From the NCBI RefSeq assembly GCF_031143425.1, contig NC_090450.1, forward strand, positions 168,819,486-168,883,485: a stretch of DNA of 64,000 nt, given 5' to 3'. Position 1 is the stretch's first letter. Every line of letters starts with the position of its first letter. The notes under the pieces are model-generated. The model ran no database searches and was not told the origin of the DNA. It saw nothing but the letters and a program-made list of their open reading frames with translations. The stretch comes from Pleurodeles waltl. Lineage: Eukaryota; Chordata; Amphibia; Caudata; Salamandridae. A program made the position numbers and the translations under genes. Positions 12,621 through 23,389 of this stretch are shown here, one piece after another.

Positions 12621-13449
12621 ACAGACCCAGGAAAACTGAGACTGACCAGGTGTCTAGGCTTTCCAGGTGTACTACTCGCAAAGTTTGTACATTTCACAAA
12701 GTAGTAAATGTGTGCCCATTTGTAGGAGAACTTTTACGGGTGCAAGTTTATTGCTTTTCGTGGATTGGGCCTAACTTGTGGTGAAAAATACAGGTCACTT
12801 AAAATGGCTTATCAGCGGTCAGATATAATGGGCGCAGTGGTAGGAATATGAGTTATTTTTTAATGTTTAAGACATTCAAAAATTATCATCAGACAAAACG
12901 GTTTAACATCGACTGATGCAGCTGCCCTTGGCTGCGCCCTTTGTATGGAAATGATCAGTGCGCACTATTTTGTGGGCAAGCACAATGTTATTGTACAAAA
13001 TCTCATTTTTCCATCAATGGCTTAGTTTACTTCTCTGGAGACTAAAACTGAAACAAAAATATAAATGTGTGCTTTATTGTTTCAAAACATACTTGGGATC
13101 AAATTTCTAACTTATAATTTTATCGAAAACCTTACAAGAAGGAATAATTGCTAGGTACAAGTAATACCATTGTAGCAATCTTGATGATATGTATTTGTGG
13201 GGGAATGAAAAATACATTTTACATTTGAGAAAATCTATCAAAACACACAGGCAGAAGCAAATGTAGTCAGAATGGCAGTAGTTACACTGTGTACTGTTCG
13301 CCCCTTCTTTTTCATCTTAGTTCTTACCTATATTACGCTAATAATTGATTGTGGTATCAAAATCAAGTACCTGTGCATAAGATTGTGGAATGGTTTGATT
13401 TACTCTAAAGTTGGTTTTGCCAGTGTGTTACTTAGAGACACATGTAGGT
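12621..13449. other. no recognisable feature
   Basis: AT-rich DNA. A 76-codon frame at 13272-13502 is hydrophobic at its start but shows no family motif. Confidence 0.35.
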
Positions 13450-14575
13450 ATGTTACAAATTGCGATGTCCTAATTGCGATTCCATGCGAATCACAATTAT
13501 GATATTGTAATTTCAAATTTACGAAACTCCGTTAAGTTTCTTCTGCGATTTACAGTGGGTCGCAAATAGACCTACCTCATGATTTTTAATGAGGTATGTC
13601 GCAATTTGCGACCTACTGGGAATCGCAAAAATCACAGGGATGGGGGCCTCTGGGGTCAGCAGACCAGCATGTCTGTGATTGCTTTTAAATAAAGCTTTTT
13701 TTTTCTGAACACAGCCTGTTTTCCTTAAAGGAAAAGGGATTCATTTAAAAAGACAAAAAGAAAACGTTTAACTTTCAATTTTAGGTCAAGCACGCAAGCG
13801 ATCTGGCATGTTGTAATCTACCTGTACTTTTAACCACACCCACCACACGCCCACCACTATCACTCATTCATGGGCTTGCCTTTCAAAAATCCCTTGGTAT
13901 CATTGGTAAATGCTTTCTGTTTGTCCCTCCTTGGGACAGTTTTGTTACTGCCTTGGCCATCGCCCCTCTTACATGGATAATTCCACTTTTGCCGGTAAAT
14001 TTGACTGCAAGCAAACTTCTTTTGTGTCTCTCCTTCACGCTCACGGAGGCCGTTGCACTTTGAATTGGCTAGCTCATGTCAACTGTTCTACTTTTCATTT
14101 TCAATTTATGTGGCAAGAAAAGTCCAGTTAGGCTCTAACTCAAGCAAACGCAAGACCAAGTGCATTGCAAATGCTTGTTTAAGAGTAGGCAGTTCGGGGA
14201 CCACTGGCTGCTCTTAAAAAATATTTTCCCAACCATTCACAAATGGTAAGGGGTCCCAGGGTACTCCTTCTCATTTGCGAATGGGTTGCTACCAACTTTT
14301 CATTGGTGGGAAACTGTGATTTTTTTGCGACTTCATTTTGATTACAAAACATTTGTACATACCTTTCCGAATTGGTATTAGGAAGGGACACCCGCGACAT
14401 GCCCCGTCCTAATACCAAATCACAAAACCCAAATTATGACTTGGTAACAAGGTACCGAATCACAATTTGGGCTTTGTACATCCCCAAAAACATCTTACTA
14501 GTCGCAAACGGGCTGATTCTGAGAATTGGCCCGTTTTTATTAGAAAAATGCTTTGTACATGTGGCTCTTGGTCTT
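13450..14575 (+). repeat. non-autonomous element, family G copy 1 (split)
   Basis: It parallels 14680-15415 block for block: an inverted CCTACCTCATG...ATGAGGTAT hairpin, GCAATTTGCGACC, AGCAGACCA-CATGTCTGTGA, CATTCACAAATGGTAAGG, TTTGCGAATGG, CATACATACCTTTC-like text and the end GTACATGTGGC. An insertion at 13783-14181 interrupts it. The end matches the termini of the 68-bp element at 16452-16519, so that element is probably a deletion derivative. Confidence 0.65.
13783..14181 (-). mobile_element. SINE-like insertion inside the family G element
   Basis: This ~400-bp segment is absent from the parallel copy at 14680-15415. Flanking sequence resumes at AGAGTAGGC on the right, and the flanks TTTTAG and TTTAAG could be an eroded duplication. 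Read on the minus strand it runs from a GCATTTGCAATGCACT-type head to a GCTTGCGTGCTTGACC end. I believe this is a recurrent, well-preserved interspersed repeat of salamander genomes, but that is memory, not a search. I see no clear B box, so the SINE assignment is tentative. Confidence 0.5.
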
Positions 14576-14679
14576 TCCTTTGGGAGTTTGCTTCTTTTGA
14601 GACAAGGAGGGTGCAAGCTTCTAAGAAGACCTGCAGTTTTCCGGAGGAGGAACATATAGCGAAATCTATGAATTTTTGT

Positions 14680-15415
14680 TTTGTGACTCACAATTTGCAA
14701 TCCATTTGTGAATAGCAAATTGTAAGTCGCAAAACAAACTGTACAACAGTGTTAAGCACACTCTTAGCGATTCCCAATGGGGTTGCAAACACCTACCTCA
14801 TCAATATTCATGAGGTAGGTCTCAATTTGCAACCCCTATGGGAATGAACACACTCATAGGGATGGTGGCCTGCTGGGAGCAGCAGACCACCATGTCTGTG
14901 ACCGCTTTAAAATAAGAGTTTTTTTTTATGTATCCCGTTTTCCCTAAAGGATAATGGGATGCATTTTAAAAAGAAAAATGAAAGGTTTTCTTTTAATTTT
15001 TTCAGAGTAGGCTGTGGTCTGTGGGACCACTGCCTGAGCTGAAAAAAATATTTTCGCTGCCATTCACAAAGAGTAAGGTGTCCCATGGGACCCCTTCCTG
15101 TTTGCGAATGGCTTACCTCCAATTTGAAATTGGAGGTATTCTGTGAATGTTTTGCAACCTCATTTTGGTCTCAAAACATTCATACATACCTTTCAGATTC
15201 GGTAGTAGAAAGGTACGCCCTGAACACACCCCTCCCTATACCGAATCCCCCTCCCTATACCGAATCGCAAAACCCTAATTGTGATTCAGTAACAAGTTAC
15301 CAAATCACAATTTGGGCATTGTACATCCCAAAAAGCATTTTTCAAGATTCAAACTGGCAGATTCTGCGAATCGGCACGTTTGCGACTAGGAATATGATTT
15401 GTACATGTGGCCATT
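14680..15415 (+). repeat. non-autonomous element, family G copy 2
   Basis: This copy is uninterrupted and in the same orientation as the copy at 13450-14575, ~100 bp downstream of it. It ends GTACATGTGGCC followed by ATTA. Internal hairpins include CCTACCTCAT paired with ATGAGGTAGG, and CCTCCAATTT paired with AAATTGGAGG. The open frames in it (for example 15085-15417) correspond to those in copy 1 and reflect shared repeat sequence, not a gene. Confidence 0.65.
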
Positions 15416-16448
15416 AATGTTTATCACAATTTGTGAGGCACTACTTGCTTAGGACCCTGGAGTTGGGAGCAAGAAACATCCGTGAAGGAAAGGAGTGGCT
15501 AAGACACAGAGGCACACCTGATTAGCCAATTCCAGCACTAATGGGGCTACACCATCTGCACAAGCAGAGGCATCTGGAGTGCATGAATGTTGAAATGACA
15601 AGGTTTAACTCTTACTCCACCCTCGGAGGGTTACTTTGGTAGGCTATCTGTGGACTTTTTACAGCAAGCTTGTGCCTCTAAAGACTGTGATAGTTTGAGA
15701 ATAGGAAATCTCAAGCCACTTGTCTGATATGTGCAGCTTGTTTGACATATACTTAATAGTTTGCATAAATAAATCAAACAATTAACAAATGCATCTTCAG
15801 TCCTTTCTATGCCAGCCTTTCATGGAATCAAGAAAACACTATTCCCCTACAAGGAAGTCTGACATTGACCCTCATTACTGCATTCAAATATTCATCAAAA
15901 TCCCTGCCATTTCGTACTCCCAATAGAACAGAACTCATAACCCGAGTGTCTTCTCTATCTCTGTCTCTCCCAACATGTTTTTCCTCAATATCCACATACT
16001 GTCAAGGGATTTAGATGTGGCGTTAGGTATAAAAAGTCTAACAAGCATACCTGTCTCATTGATGTCTTAATAAGAGGGCATGAATGGAAGTATACTTATC
16101 AACTAGATAAGGCAAAATAATGTGTTAATAAACCACTGTGCTCCTTGTGTCGTATGACCAAAAAAGCTTGATTGTTACTTGAAAAATCACTGCTCAAACT
16201 GAATGGAGTGAAACATTTAGAATATTTACTTTTCTTAAAAACATAGCTTGTTGACCCTGACAAAGTGACAGAAAAGATCGTAAAAGTCACGAAACACATT
16301 ATGGCCCTTTCTTCCTTTGTAATCATTCAAGAAAAGGACATATTTTCTTTATTTGGAAAAAGTGGCTTATACTCTTTTCTAATTGAAAGATAAAATTATC
16401 ATTGACCTTTAGTAATAGAGCTAGTACTGTCTTGTTTAAGCACGGAAC
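15416..16448. other. no recognisable feature
   Basis: AT-rich DNA without a recognisable element. The minus-strand frame at 16099-16326 has no domain I recognise. Confidence 0.35.
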
Positions 16449-16451
16449 TTA

Positions 16452-16519
16452 GGGCCAGATGTTTCAAAGGGTTTTACCCATTCTGTGTGTTTAGGAAAAT
16501 GCTTTAGTACATGTGGCCC
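16452..16519. mobile_element. 68-bp mini-MITE with TTA target duplication
   Basis: The element runs GGGCCAGATGTTTC...GTACATGTGGCCC. The terminal inverted repeat is GGGCCAGATGT against GGGCCACATGT. Both flanks are TTA (16449-16451 and 16520-16522), matching the 3-bp duplications of PIF/Harbinger-type transposons. Only ~45 bp separate the TIRs. Confidence 0.75.
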
Positions 16520-16574
16520 TTAATTATTCACTTTAAAAGAATAATCTTACCATCATTGTTAAAAAAAAGTGCTT

Positions 16575-18923
16575 TATTGGTACGGGCAGGTAGGTACCTA
16601 AGGGCACAATCACAAATAAGGTCCAGTCAAGGTCTCAGTAAATTAATCCTTGCTCTACCCTTACTAACTTGGCCCACAAGCAGTTAGACTTACCTTAGGA
16701 GTCAGGTGTGTAAAGCATTTAAAATCAACAAAACAGTAGGGAACCACGTATATAGATTTGTAAAGATTAAATAAATTTTTTTGCTTTCTAGTGCTTAAAA
16801 GTGAAAAGCACCAGCCTCAGCTATCTGGTTGCACCTAACTGGGTCAAAGTCAAAGTTTGAGGCCAATCGCGATGATGGAGTCCATGTTGATCACACTGAG
16901 TTATAGGGCTCAGTCAAAGTTTTACATTCAGACATAGCGCCTGATTTAGAGTTTCGTGAAAGGGTTAGTCTGTCACAACATGATGGATTTCCCTTCCACT
17001 GTATTACAAGTTCCATATGCATTAATGAAATTGTACTATGGTGTGTGGTATATCCACCACATTTGTAATGAAATAACCCCCTCCGTAAAACTTTAAATCA
17101 GGCCCTAGGTTTTTTTTAAATCTTAGTCTCTGAGCGTTGAGCTGGTCTCCTCCCCAAGCCAGCTTGCGGTTCGACAATGCTTTGGTCAATTCCTGGAAGT
17201 CTTGTCGAGAATGAAAGGCTTCAGAACTTGAGTGGACATATCCTGAAGATCAGGTCAGGTCGTGGTTGGACGTCGCCGGCTTGACTCTTGGTGACAGGTC
17301 GGTCCGCTTATGGAGCTTTTTAATAAAATTTCTCCAAATGACTCCAAACTTTTGGATATTCTTCCAGAAGGCCCTTTTGGAGTCTCGACGAGTCCACATC
17401 CATAATCCAAGGTTCCAGAAGCTCAGTTTTGCTGCTTGGGAGTTGGGACTACAGTTCCCACAATGTGCCTGGTCAAATCATTAGAAGTCCACTGGACGCT
17501 GGTCAACTGGGGTCTTCTTGCAGGATTTGATGCATGGGACTCTTGGTAGATCCTTATTACCTATTGCTCACAGGGAGTCCACTCCTGAATCTTTAGAAGC
17601 AAGGTATTGTCCTTTCTGTGGTGAAGCCCAGAGTGGGCAGCAGTTGCAAGCCTTCAGAGTACAGTCCTTCTTGGTGCAGACCAGGGGCTCAAAAGGGCAG
17701 TCATTCTTCTTCATATTCCTTCCAGCAGGGATCTGAGTTGCTGGGCAGCTATTCTATATTTCTCCAGGTTTCTGGGCTGCCAAGCAGGGTGCCACCCATG
17801 AACAATGGGGTGCAGGGTTCCACCCTTCCTGCAAAGTTTGGCACATTTTTGACCCAGAATGCGCTGTTTCTCAACAATTCAAGACAGAGAAAATCTCTCC
17901 TGGAGGTTCAGGTCAGGCTAAGCCTAACCACAGGTGTGACTTCCCTACACTTCTTTTTGGGCCCCTCTTCTGATCTGATTATCGGGGCTCCCACCTGGCA
18001 GGGAATGCAGGAATGGGGAGGTCTGTTTTTTGCCCCAACTATCTTTTCCTTTGAAAACCAGTTTGGTCACCCAGCCCCCTTCCTGCTCTGGCATCTGCTG
18101 CTGCAGTTTTCCTCCCACCAGATGGTCCCTTTGTCTCAGGCCAGCTTTCTTCACACATCACCAAGGCAGGCTGGCCAGCCTGTCAAATGCTGGCCCATCG
18201 GGAGTGCTGCTACATGGCTGACTATAGGTAACTTTGGGAAAACATTCTAAACCTCTTTCCCTGTAATAGTTATGATAAATGCAGCAATGGCAAGTTGTTA
18301 GATCTATTTAACTATCATTTTGAAACCTTTAATGAGATTTGTATCACACTCCTAGCAAAATATAGACTTTAGTAATTTTAAATAAAGCCTTCCCATGTTA
18401 GCCTATGAAACTAACATACTACAATAGGGAAAAATGAATTTGGCAGGTTTCCCTCACCAGGACTTATAAAACAACCTTTATAATGTCTCTGCTTATAATT
18501 GAAAGGCACTCTTCCCTTGGGGCACCTAAGGTGGGCCTCAGTGGTAACCTATATGTAACAATAAGGTAGTTTAGGACTTTGGAAGTACTTTTAATTCCAA
18601 AGTCGAATTTGGACTTTATTATATTTTAAAAGCAGCCAACAAGGCAGGGCTGCCTTTAAAATTACATCAGACACCACAGCAGTGCACCCATAAGTGCCTT
18701 AACCCACTGGGGTCCCTAAACCTACATGCCCTTCCATATACTAGAGGCTTACAGGTAGGTTGTCAGAGCCAGTAATGCCTAATTACCATATACCTTTTAA
18801 ATGGGGCACTGACCCTGGACCTGTTTAGCAGAGCCCAGGTCAGAGTTGGTAACTAGAGCCAGTAACCACCAGTATCAGTAAAAACATTGGTGTGATATGG
18901 ACCGAAAGGATGACTTTCTCACA
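16575..18923 (-). mobile_element. 3' LTR of a Gmr1-like gypsy element (subfamily B)
   Basis: On the minus strand the LTR starts TGTGAGAAAGTCATCC at 18923. A purine-rich tract and the end of pol lie immediately upstream, so this is the 3' LTR. The first ~900 bp are repeated at 23390-24280 (same orientation) and 36871-37610 (opposite orientation). The distal part, down to about 16575, holds GC-richer U5-side sequence and ends without the expected terminus, so it is truncated. A MITE is nested at 16937-17105. Confidence 0.75.
16937..17105. mobile_element. foldback MITE nested in the gypsy LTR
   Basis: The left end GCGCCTGATTTAGAGTTT and the right end AAACTTTAAATCAGGCCC form an inverted repeat that continues imperfectly through the whole 169 bp. 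TA flanks both sides (16935-16936, 17106-17107). It is a relative of 11046-11216. Since it sits inside the LTR, it inserted after the retrotransposon. Confidence 0.75.
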
Positions 18924-18945
18924 CTGCACCCCCCAGATGAAAGGT
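18924..18945 (-). promoter_or_regulatory. polypurine tract of the gypsy element
   Basis: Directly upstream of the 3' LTR on the minus strand is CTGGGGGGTGCAG. It fits the polypurine tract that primes plus-strand DNA synthesis, and its position against the LTR start supports both the orientation and the LTR boundary. Confidence 0.6.
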
Positions 18946-18984
18946 GACCTACCCTCTGGTAGTTCTCCTACGCTAAGTGGAAAA

Positions 18985-19299
18985 ATCTGAAAAGTCCATC
19001 TGCATTGGCATGGGCACTCCCAGTTCTGTATCCCACTGTAAAATCCATATCCTGCGGGAAATGGACCATTTAAAGAATTTTGGGATTTTCCCCCTCATCT
19101 GCATGATCCATCAGATAGTTCTGTGGTCAGTTTAAACACAGACGTCAGTAGCAAATAGGTATGATCTCAACTTCTTTAGGGACCAGACCACTGCAAAGGC
19201 TTCCCTATGAATGGCATTCTATTTTTCTTCTATGGGGAGTTGTTGCCTGCTAATGAAAGGAACTGGCTGATCCTGGCCCTGATAAATTATTTGTGCTAA
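18985..19299 (-). pseudogene. gypsy RNase H, C-terminal part
   Basis: The minus strand reads LPIEEK, then a stop, then EAFAVVWSLKKLRSYLFAT, later TDHRT, and near the end SAHANADGLFRFFHLA. These are the classic Ty3/gypsy RNase H landmarks: the glutamate helix, the TDH motif and the terminal H-N-ADGLSR signature. Frameshifts and stops break it. The frame ends about 60-75 bp before the LTR, leaving no room for an integrase downstream. The insertion at 19303-19750 splits the domain. Confidence 0.8.
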
Positions 19300-19302
19300 C
19301 TA

Positions 19303-19750
19303 GGGGTGGGAGATGAATTCCACTCCACCAGCGTAGTTCACAGAGTTTTGCCCACTCTGCGCTTCCCAAAAACGTCGCGGAGTGGCACTGAGCTGAGTTT
19401 TTCCTCTTGCTCGTGGGAGCGAGAATAATCAAATAACAGACTGCCTCCTGGTGAGATTTCTCAACGTGAGCAGTTGCAGCAGGTCGCTACCGCTCGTATT
19501 GAGAAACCTGCCGCTCGTGTTGAGGAAGCTGCTGTTTAAGCGGCAAAAAGAAGCAGCACCCTCTTGAGCTGCACATTGTGCTGCTCAAGCTGATTTCACA
19601 GCACAGGACAAACTTCCTGGAATCAAAAAGTAGCACAAGCAGCATGACTTACCGCATTCCACTGCTCGCAGAACTCCATGCAGTGCAGCAGAGTTTTTTC
19701 TGCACTATGCAGAGTTTTGTGCAGCAGAACTCTACGAACAGCGCCCAGGT
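19303..19750. mobile_element. 448-bp insertion in pol with CTA target duplication
   Basis: CTA flanks both ends (19300-19302 and 19751-19753), and the RNase H sequence resumes on either side. The termini GGGGTGGGAG and (reversed) ACCTGGGCGC form only a weak inverted repeat. The interior is rich in CAGAGTTTTG/CAGAACTCTGC-like repeats and GCTCGTGTTGAG blocks. The 3-bp duplication suggests a DNA transposon, possibly PIF/Harbinger-like. It encodes nothing. Confidence 0.65.
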
Positions 19751-19754
19751 CTAA

Positions 19755-20560
19755 TGCAAACACTGAACCAAGCCCTTGCTCTGTTTGTACAATAAGCTCC
19801 TTATTATAGTCAGGGGCCAGTAACACTGGGGATGAATTCATAGCCTCCCTCAGCGTGTCAAAGGCCTTTTGACACTCAGGGGTCCAAATGACCTTTTTGG
19901 ACATTTTCCTTGAAGTGAATTCTGTCAGGGTAGCCAAAACGGTCCTATAAGTATTTATACATCTTCTGCAATACCCAGTCAGTCCACGAAAGGCTCTGAC
20001 CTGTGTTTAGGTTTTAGGAGCCTCCCAATCCAGAATGGTCTGATATTTGGACTGGGGAGGCTGTGCATAGCTTCCACCAATAAGGTGGCCCAGTTATACT
20101 ACAGAACTCTTCCCTAACTGGCATCTGCTTGCCTTGATAGTAAGGCCTGCTTGTTGCAGGGCTTGAAGCACTTCCTTCAGGTGGAACAGGTGATCCTCCC
20201 AGGTGGAACTGTAAACAGCTATATCATCAAGATAAGCTGCACTAAAGGATTCCAACCCAGACAGGACTTTGTTCATCAACCTTCGGAGAAGGTGGGAGGA
20301 TCAAACTAAAGGGTATCACCTTGAATTGAAAGTGGCCCTCTGGAGTGGTAAAATACTGACCTCTCCTTTGCTTCTGGATTTAGGGCAATCTGTCAGTAAC
20401 CTGAGGTCATAATAAATGTACTCAGGTACTTTGCAGCCCCCAACCTATGAATGAGCTCATCAGCTCTGGGTATGGGGTGAGTGTCAGTCCTGGTGACTTC
20501 ATTCCAACCTTTGTAGTTGACACAGAATCTTTAGTCCTTTTTCCCCCCTTGGGGGTTAGG
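19755..20560 (-). pseudogene. gypsy reverse transcriptase and start of RNase H
   Basis: Minus-strand frames give, in order, NYKGWNEVTRTDTHPIPRAD (RT fingers), FTTPEGHFQFKVIPF, AAYLDDIAVYSSTWEDHLFH (catalytic YLDD intact) and LTIKASRCQLGKSSVV. An RNase H start follows, with SPVLLAPDYNKELIVQT and EQGLGSVF, where the first RNase H aspartate (normally D-S-G) appears lost. Several frameshifts separate the pieces. Between gag and RT there is almost no room, so protease and integrase have been deleted or are missing. Confidence 0.85.
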
Positions 20561-20656
20561 CATGGGCACCAGTACCACTGGACTGACCCAGGGAATGTCA
20601 GAGGACTCAGTCCCTTGAAAGTGGAATGGCTTGACGTTTCCTCCTCATGCAGGTGT

Positions 20657-21720
20657 TTATGGATTTTTATATGACTCTTTTGCTTTTTTATCTTGGTTAC
20701 CCAGGGCTTTTCCCCGGGAGGGAACCTGTCCTCCTTTCTTCTGATCACCTTCCTGGTGTTTCTTGGAAACCCTGGTTTTCACCCACACATCTGCTGTCTT
20801 GCCCAGGTCCCTAGGGCTAGACAGTTTAGCATCAACCAGATACTGGTGTAACGTATCTAAGGTATAATTACTCAAGATGTACTCCTTCATGACTAAATAT
20901 GACTAAATTGTATAGCTCCTCATAGGTACTTACCTTGTTATCCTGTATCTGGGCTTCTAGTGCCTTAACTCAGGTGTCTACCACATCCACCCAGAACAGG
21001 GTGCTAACTTTCTGGGTTTCTCTGAACTTCGTTCTATACTGCTCTGGAGTGAGACCAAACTTCCTGCTCAGACATCTCCTTGTGTGCGGGTAGGATTCTA
21101 TCTCATCCCCTTCTAGGGTCAGGCGCATATACCCCCTAGCTACTGGAATCCACTCCCACAAGAGTGAACTCAATACTGTGGGCTAACCCTCCTCATCCTA
21201 AGGGCACTCTCAAATGCTGTCAGCCATTTGTCAATGTCATCATTCTCTTGGTATTTAAGGACAATGCTCTTGGGTAGCCTTGGATCAAACCCACAACCCC
21301 TGGACACCTCAAACTCGACTTCACAGCCACCATCTCTCTTTTCTTCCCTTGCCAACTTCTTCTCCGAGACCAACTTCTCTGCCTCTAAAGCTATGTAGGC
21401 TAACTTGTCCTCATTCTCTCTTTCCCTGAGGGACAGACTTACTCCTCCTGCAGTGGATACTCTCCCCCCACACTAGCTCTAGACAGGGCCCTGGTTACTG
21501 TGTGAGGAGACAAACATTCTCCCTCATCTTCACTGAGATCTAATGGGTCTTCATTCCCCTGGTAGTTGGAGGGGTCATCTTTGCCCTCCCTTTCTGTCTC
21601 TGGAGCCTCTTCTGTGGCTACTTGCTCGGACTCACTGCCCTGTGTGCCACAGCCTGTCTTCAAAACACATCTGGCATGGGCTGTATGACTGGTACACTTG
21701 TGCATTCTCTTCAGACACCC
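20657..21720 (-). pseudogene. gypsy gag with SCAN-like capsid region
   Basis: Minus-strand frames encode KYQENDDIDKWLTAFESALR, then LSRKFGLTPEQYRTKFRE and then YLVDAKLSSPRDLGKTADVW, followed by a basic tail (KKGGQVPSRGKALGNQ). The order and motifs (LRRKFGLTPEQYR..., HQYLVDAK...) resemble the SCAN domain and the gag of Gmr1-like gypsy elements, from which vertebrate SCAN domains are thought to derive. An acidic N-terminal part (EREGKDDPSNYQGNEDPLDL) lies at 21520-21620. Stops separate the frames. Confidence 0.7.
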
Positions 21721-21744
21721 ACAACACAGGATGTTGAACTGCAT

Positions 21745-23363
21745 CTGTATGCATCTGCATACTGATGGGTCTTCCTGCGGAGGAGGGTGGTAAGGACTCA
21801 CACTTACACTTCAAAGAGTAGTGGTCTGAATCCACACAAAAGGGCTGATTACCTCCCACTGATAGTCTGGAGCCAAGGCTGGGCTGAAAGTGGGACCTGT
21901 GTCCTTCAAAGAAACCTTTTTTAAGTAATCCCCCACATCTAAGTATCTTTTTGGCATATATACTGGTTCTCTGACCCCCTAATATCAGTACACTTCTGGA
22001 CCTGAAGCAGAGCCATGATGGATTAAAGGCTCCTGTGCTGGAGGATTGCCATTTGGCTGTGTCTGTTGGTTTGAAGGAACTATTGTCCTGCTTTGCTGAG
22101 CTGCCTTGCCGCCCGCTGAACTTTGCCCTACAACCAGGAACCGAGGGTTATTCCCGGAGTTACTCCCAGGGCTTGCTAACTTGCCTGCAGTTCTACTGAG
22201 GGTCTCCAGGCCATCAAAGACCCCATCGCCCAGTAAGTCACCATCTGGGTCTCACACCGCTAAGAGACTGAGCTCGGTGCTCCCACTGTAGCCCCTGCAA
22301 TTGAGTGCCTATACCCGTGGCCAAGTATGTTGCACTGCCGCTGTACCACCTCAAGCACCATTAGAGTCACTCTCAACTACTTACTCTCGAACAACGTGCC
22401 AAGCGTGCACTTGCCGGGTCTCCCCAGAGTTGGTTGATTGCCCGACCAGCTCAACATCATCGTGCCACTCAGCCTGTTTACCTCTGAAGGAGCATTGCAC
22501 CAGCAAGGCTCAGGCTAGAAGCAAGAGCTCTGTGAGTGAGATTGCCAGCACCTGGGACTCCAGCTGCCAGCCCCGCTTGCAGCCGAGGTAGCTGCTCAGC
22601 AAAATGGTTCCATCCTAAGACACGAGCCCAGTGAAGGTGGCCCACTACCATAAGACTCTGCATAGAAGCCAACAGGTGCATAAAACACTACAGTGCATAC
22701 CTGAACCCTATTCCATACTTATGAAGGTACTTTGGTATTCTGGCCTCTCCATCTCTATGAAGGAGGAGACTGGCATAGTAAACCAGGAGATTACTGTAAC
22801 TCCTGTAAAGGAAGTGGAAGCATTGTTTTCTATAAGACAGCAATATTATCGAAGGACATTGTTCTATTCCTAAACAGCGTGGGACACACAAAAACGCTTT
22901 CACACATGCTAGCACTGCTAGCTGGATATCACAGAACTAATAACTCTTCTGCTGTCTTAAGGATCGTACTGAGATTAACTCAGAACTATTAATTGGATTC
23001 CTGGTATTTTAATCTAGTACTGCTTCTTGACATCAGTCCTTTTAAATTACACAACTCCTGATTCATTGATTGGATGTTTTTTGTTTTGGTCTTGATTTAC
23101 ACAGGTAAATAATCTCTAATTTTCATAAACCTGTGTGGAGTGTTTTTGTGCTGGTTTCATTGTGATTGCTGTGAGTGTGTTGCACTAATACTTTACACAT
23201 TACATTCTAAATTAAGCCTGCCTGCTCTGTGCCAAGGTATCAGTGAGTGAGCACAAGTTAATTTAGGTTGTGTATCTGACTTACCCTGACCAGGATTGTG
23301 GTCTCTACTTGGACAGGATACATACCGTCTGCCAACTAGAGACCCAATTTCTAAAAGGCTCCA
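21745..23363 (+). mobile_element. gypsy LTR (subfamily A), 5'-truncated, plus orientation
   Basis: From about 21745 the sequence follows the 3' two thirds of the LTR at 123-2122, including CTTACACTT, ACCTGTGTCCTTCAAAG, ATCAGTACACTTCTGGACCT and the terminal GAGACCCAATTTCTA. A TATA-like CATATATACTGG lies at 21955-21966. Its orientation is opposite to the gag-pol on its left and to the LTR fragment on its right, so it is a separate insertion or an inverted piece. The frames inside are not a gene. Confidence 0.65.
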
Positions 23364-23389
23364 ACCTGGCTGAGGGTGCATGGTATAGT

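Noticed and set aside
17618..18250. ORF of 210 codons, the longest in the window
   Set aside because: It is within the gypsy 3' LTR on the strand opposite to the element, with no domain. LTRs commonly have chance frames.
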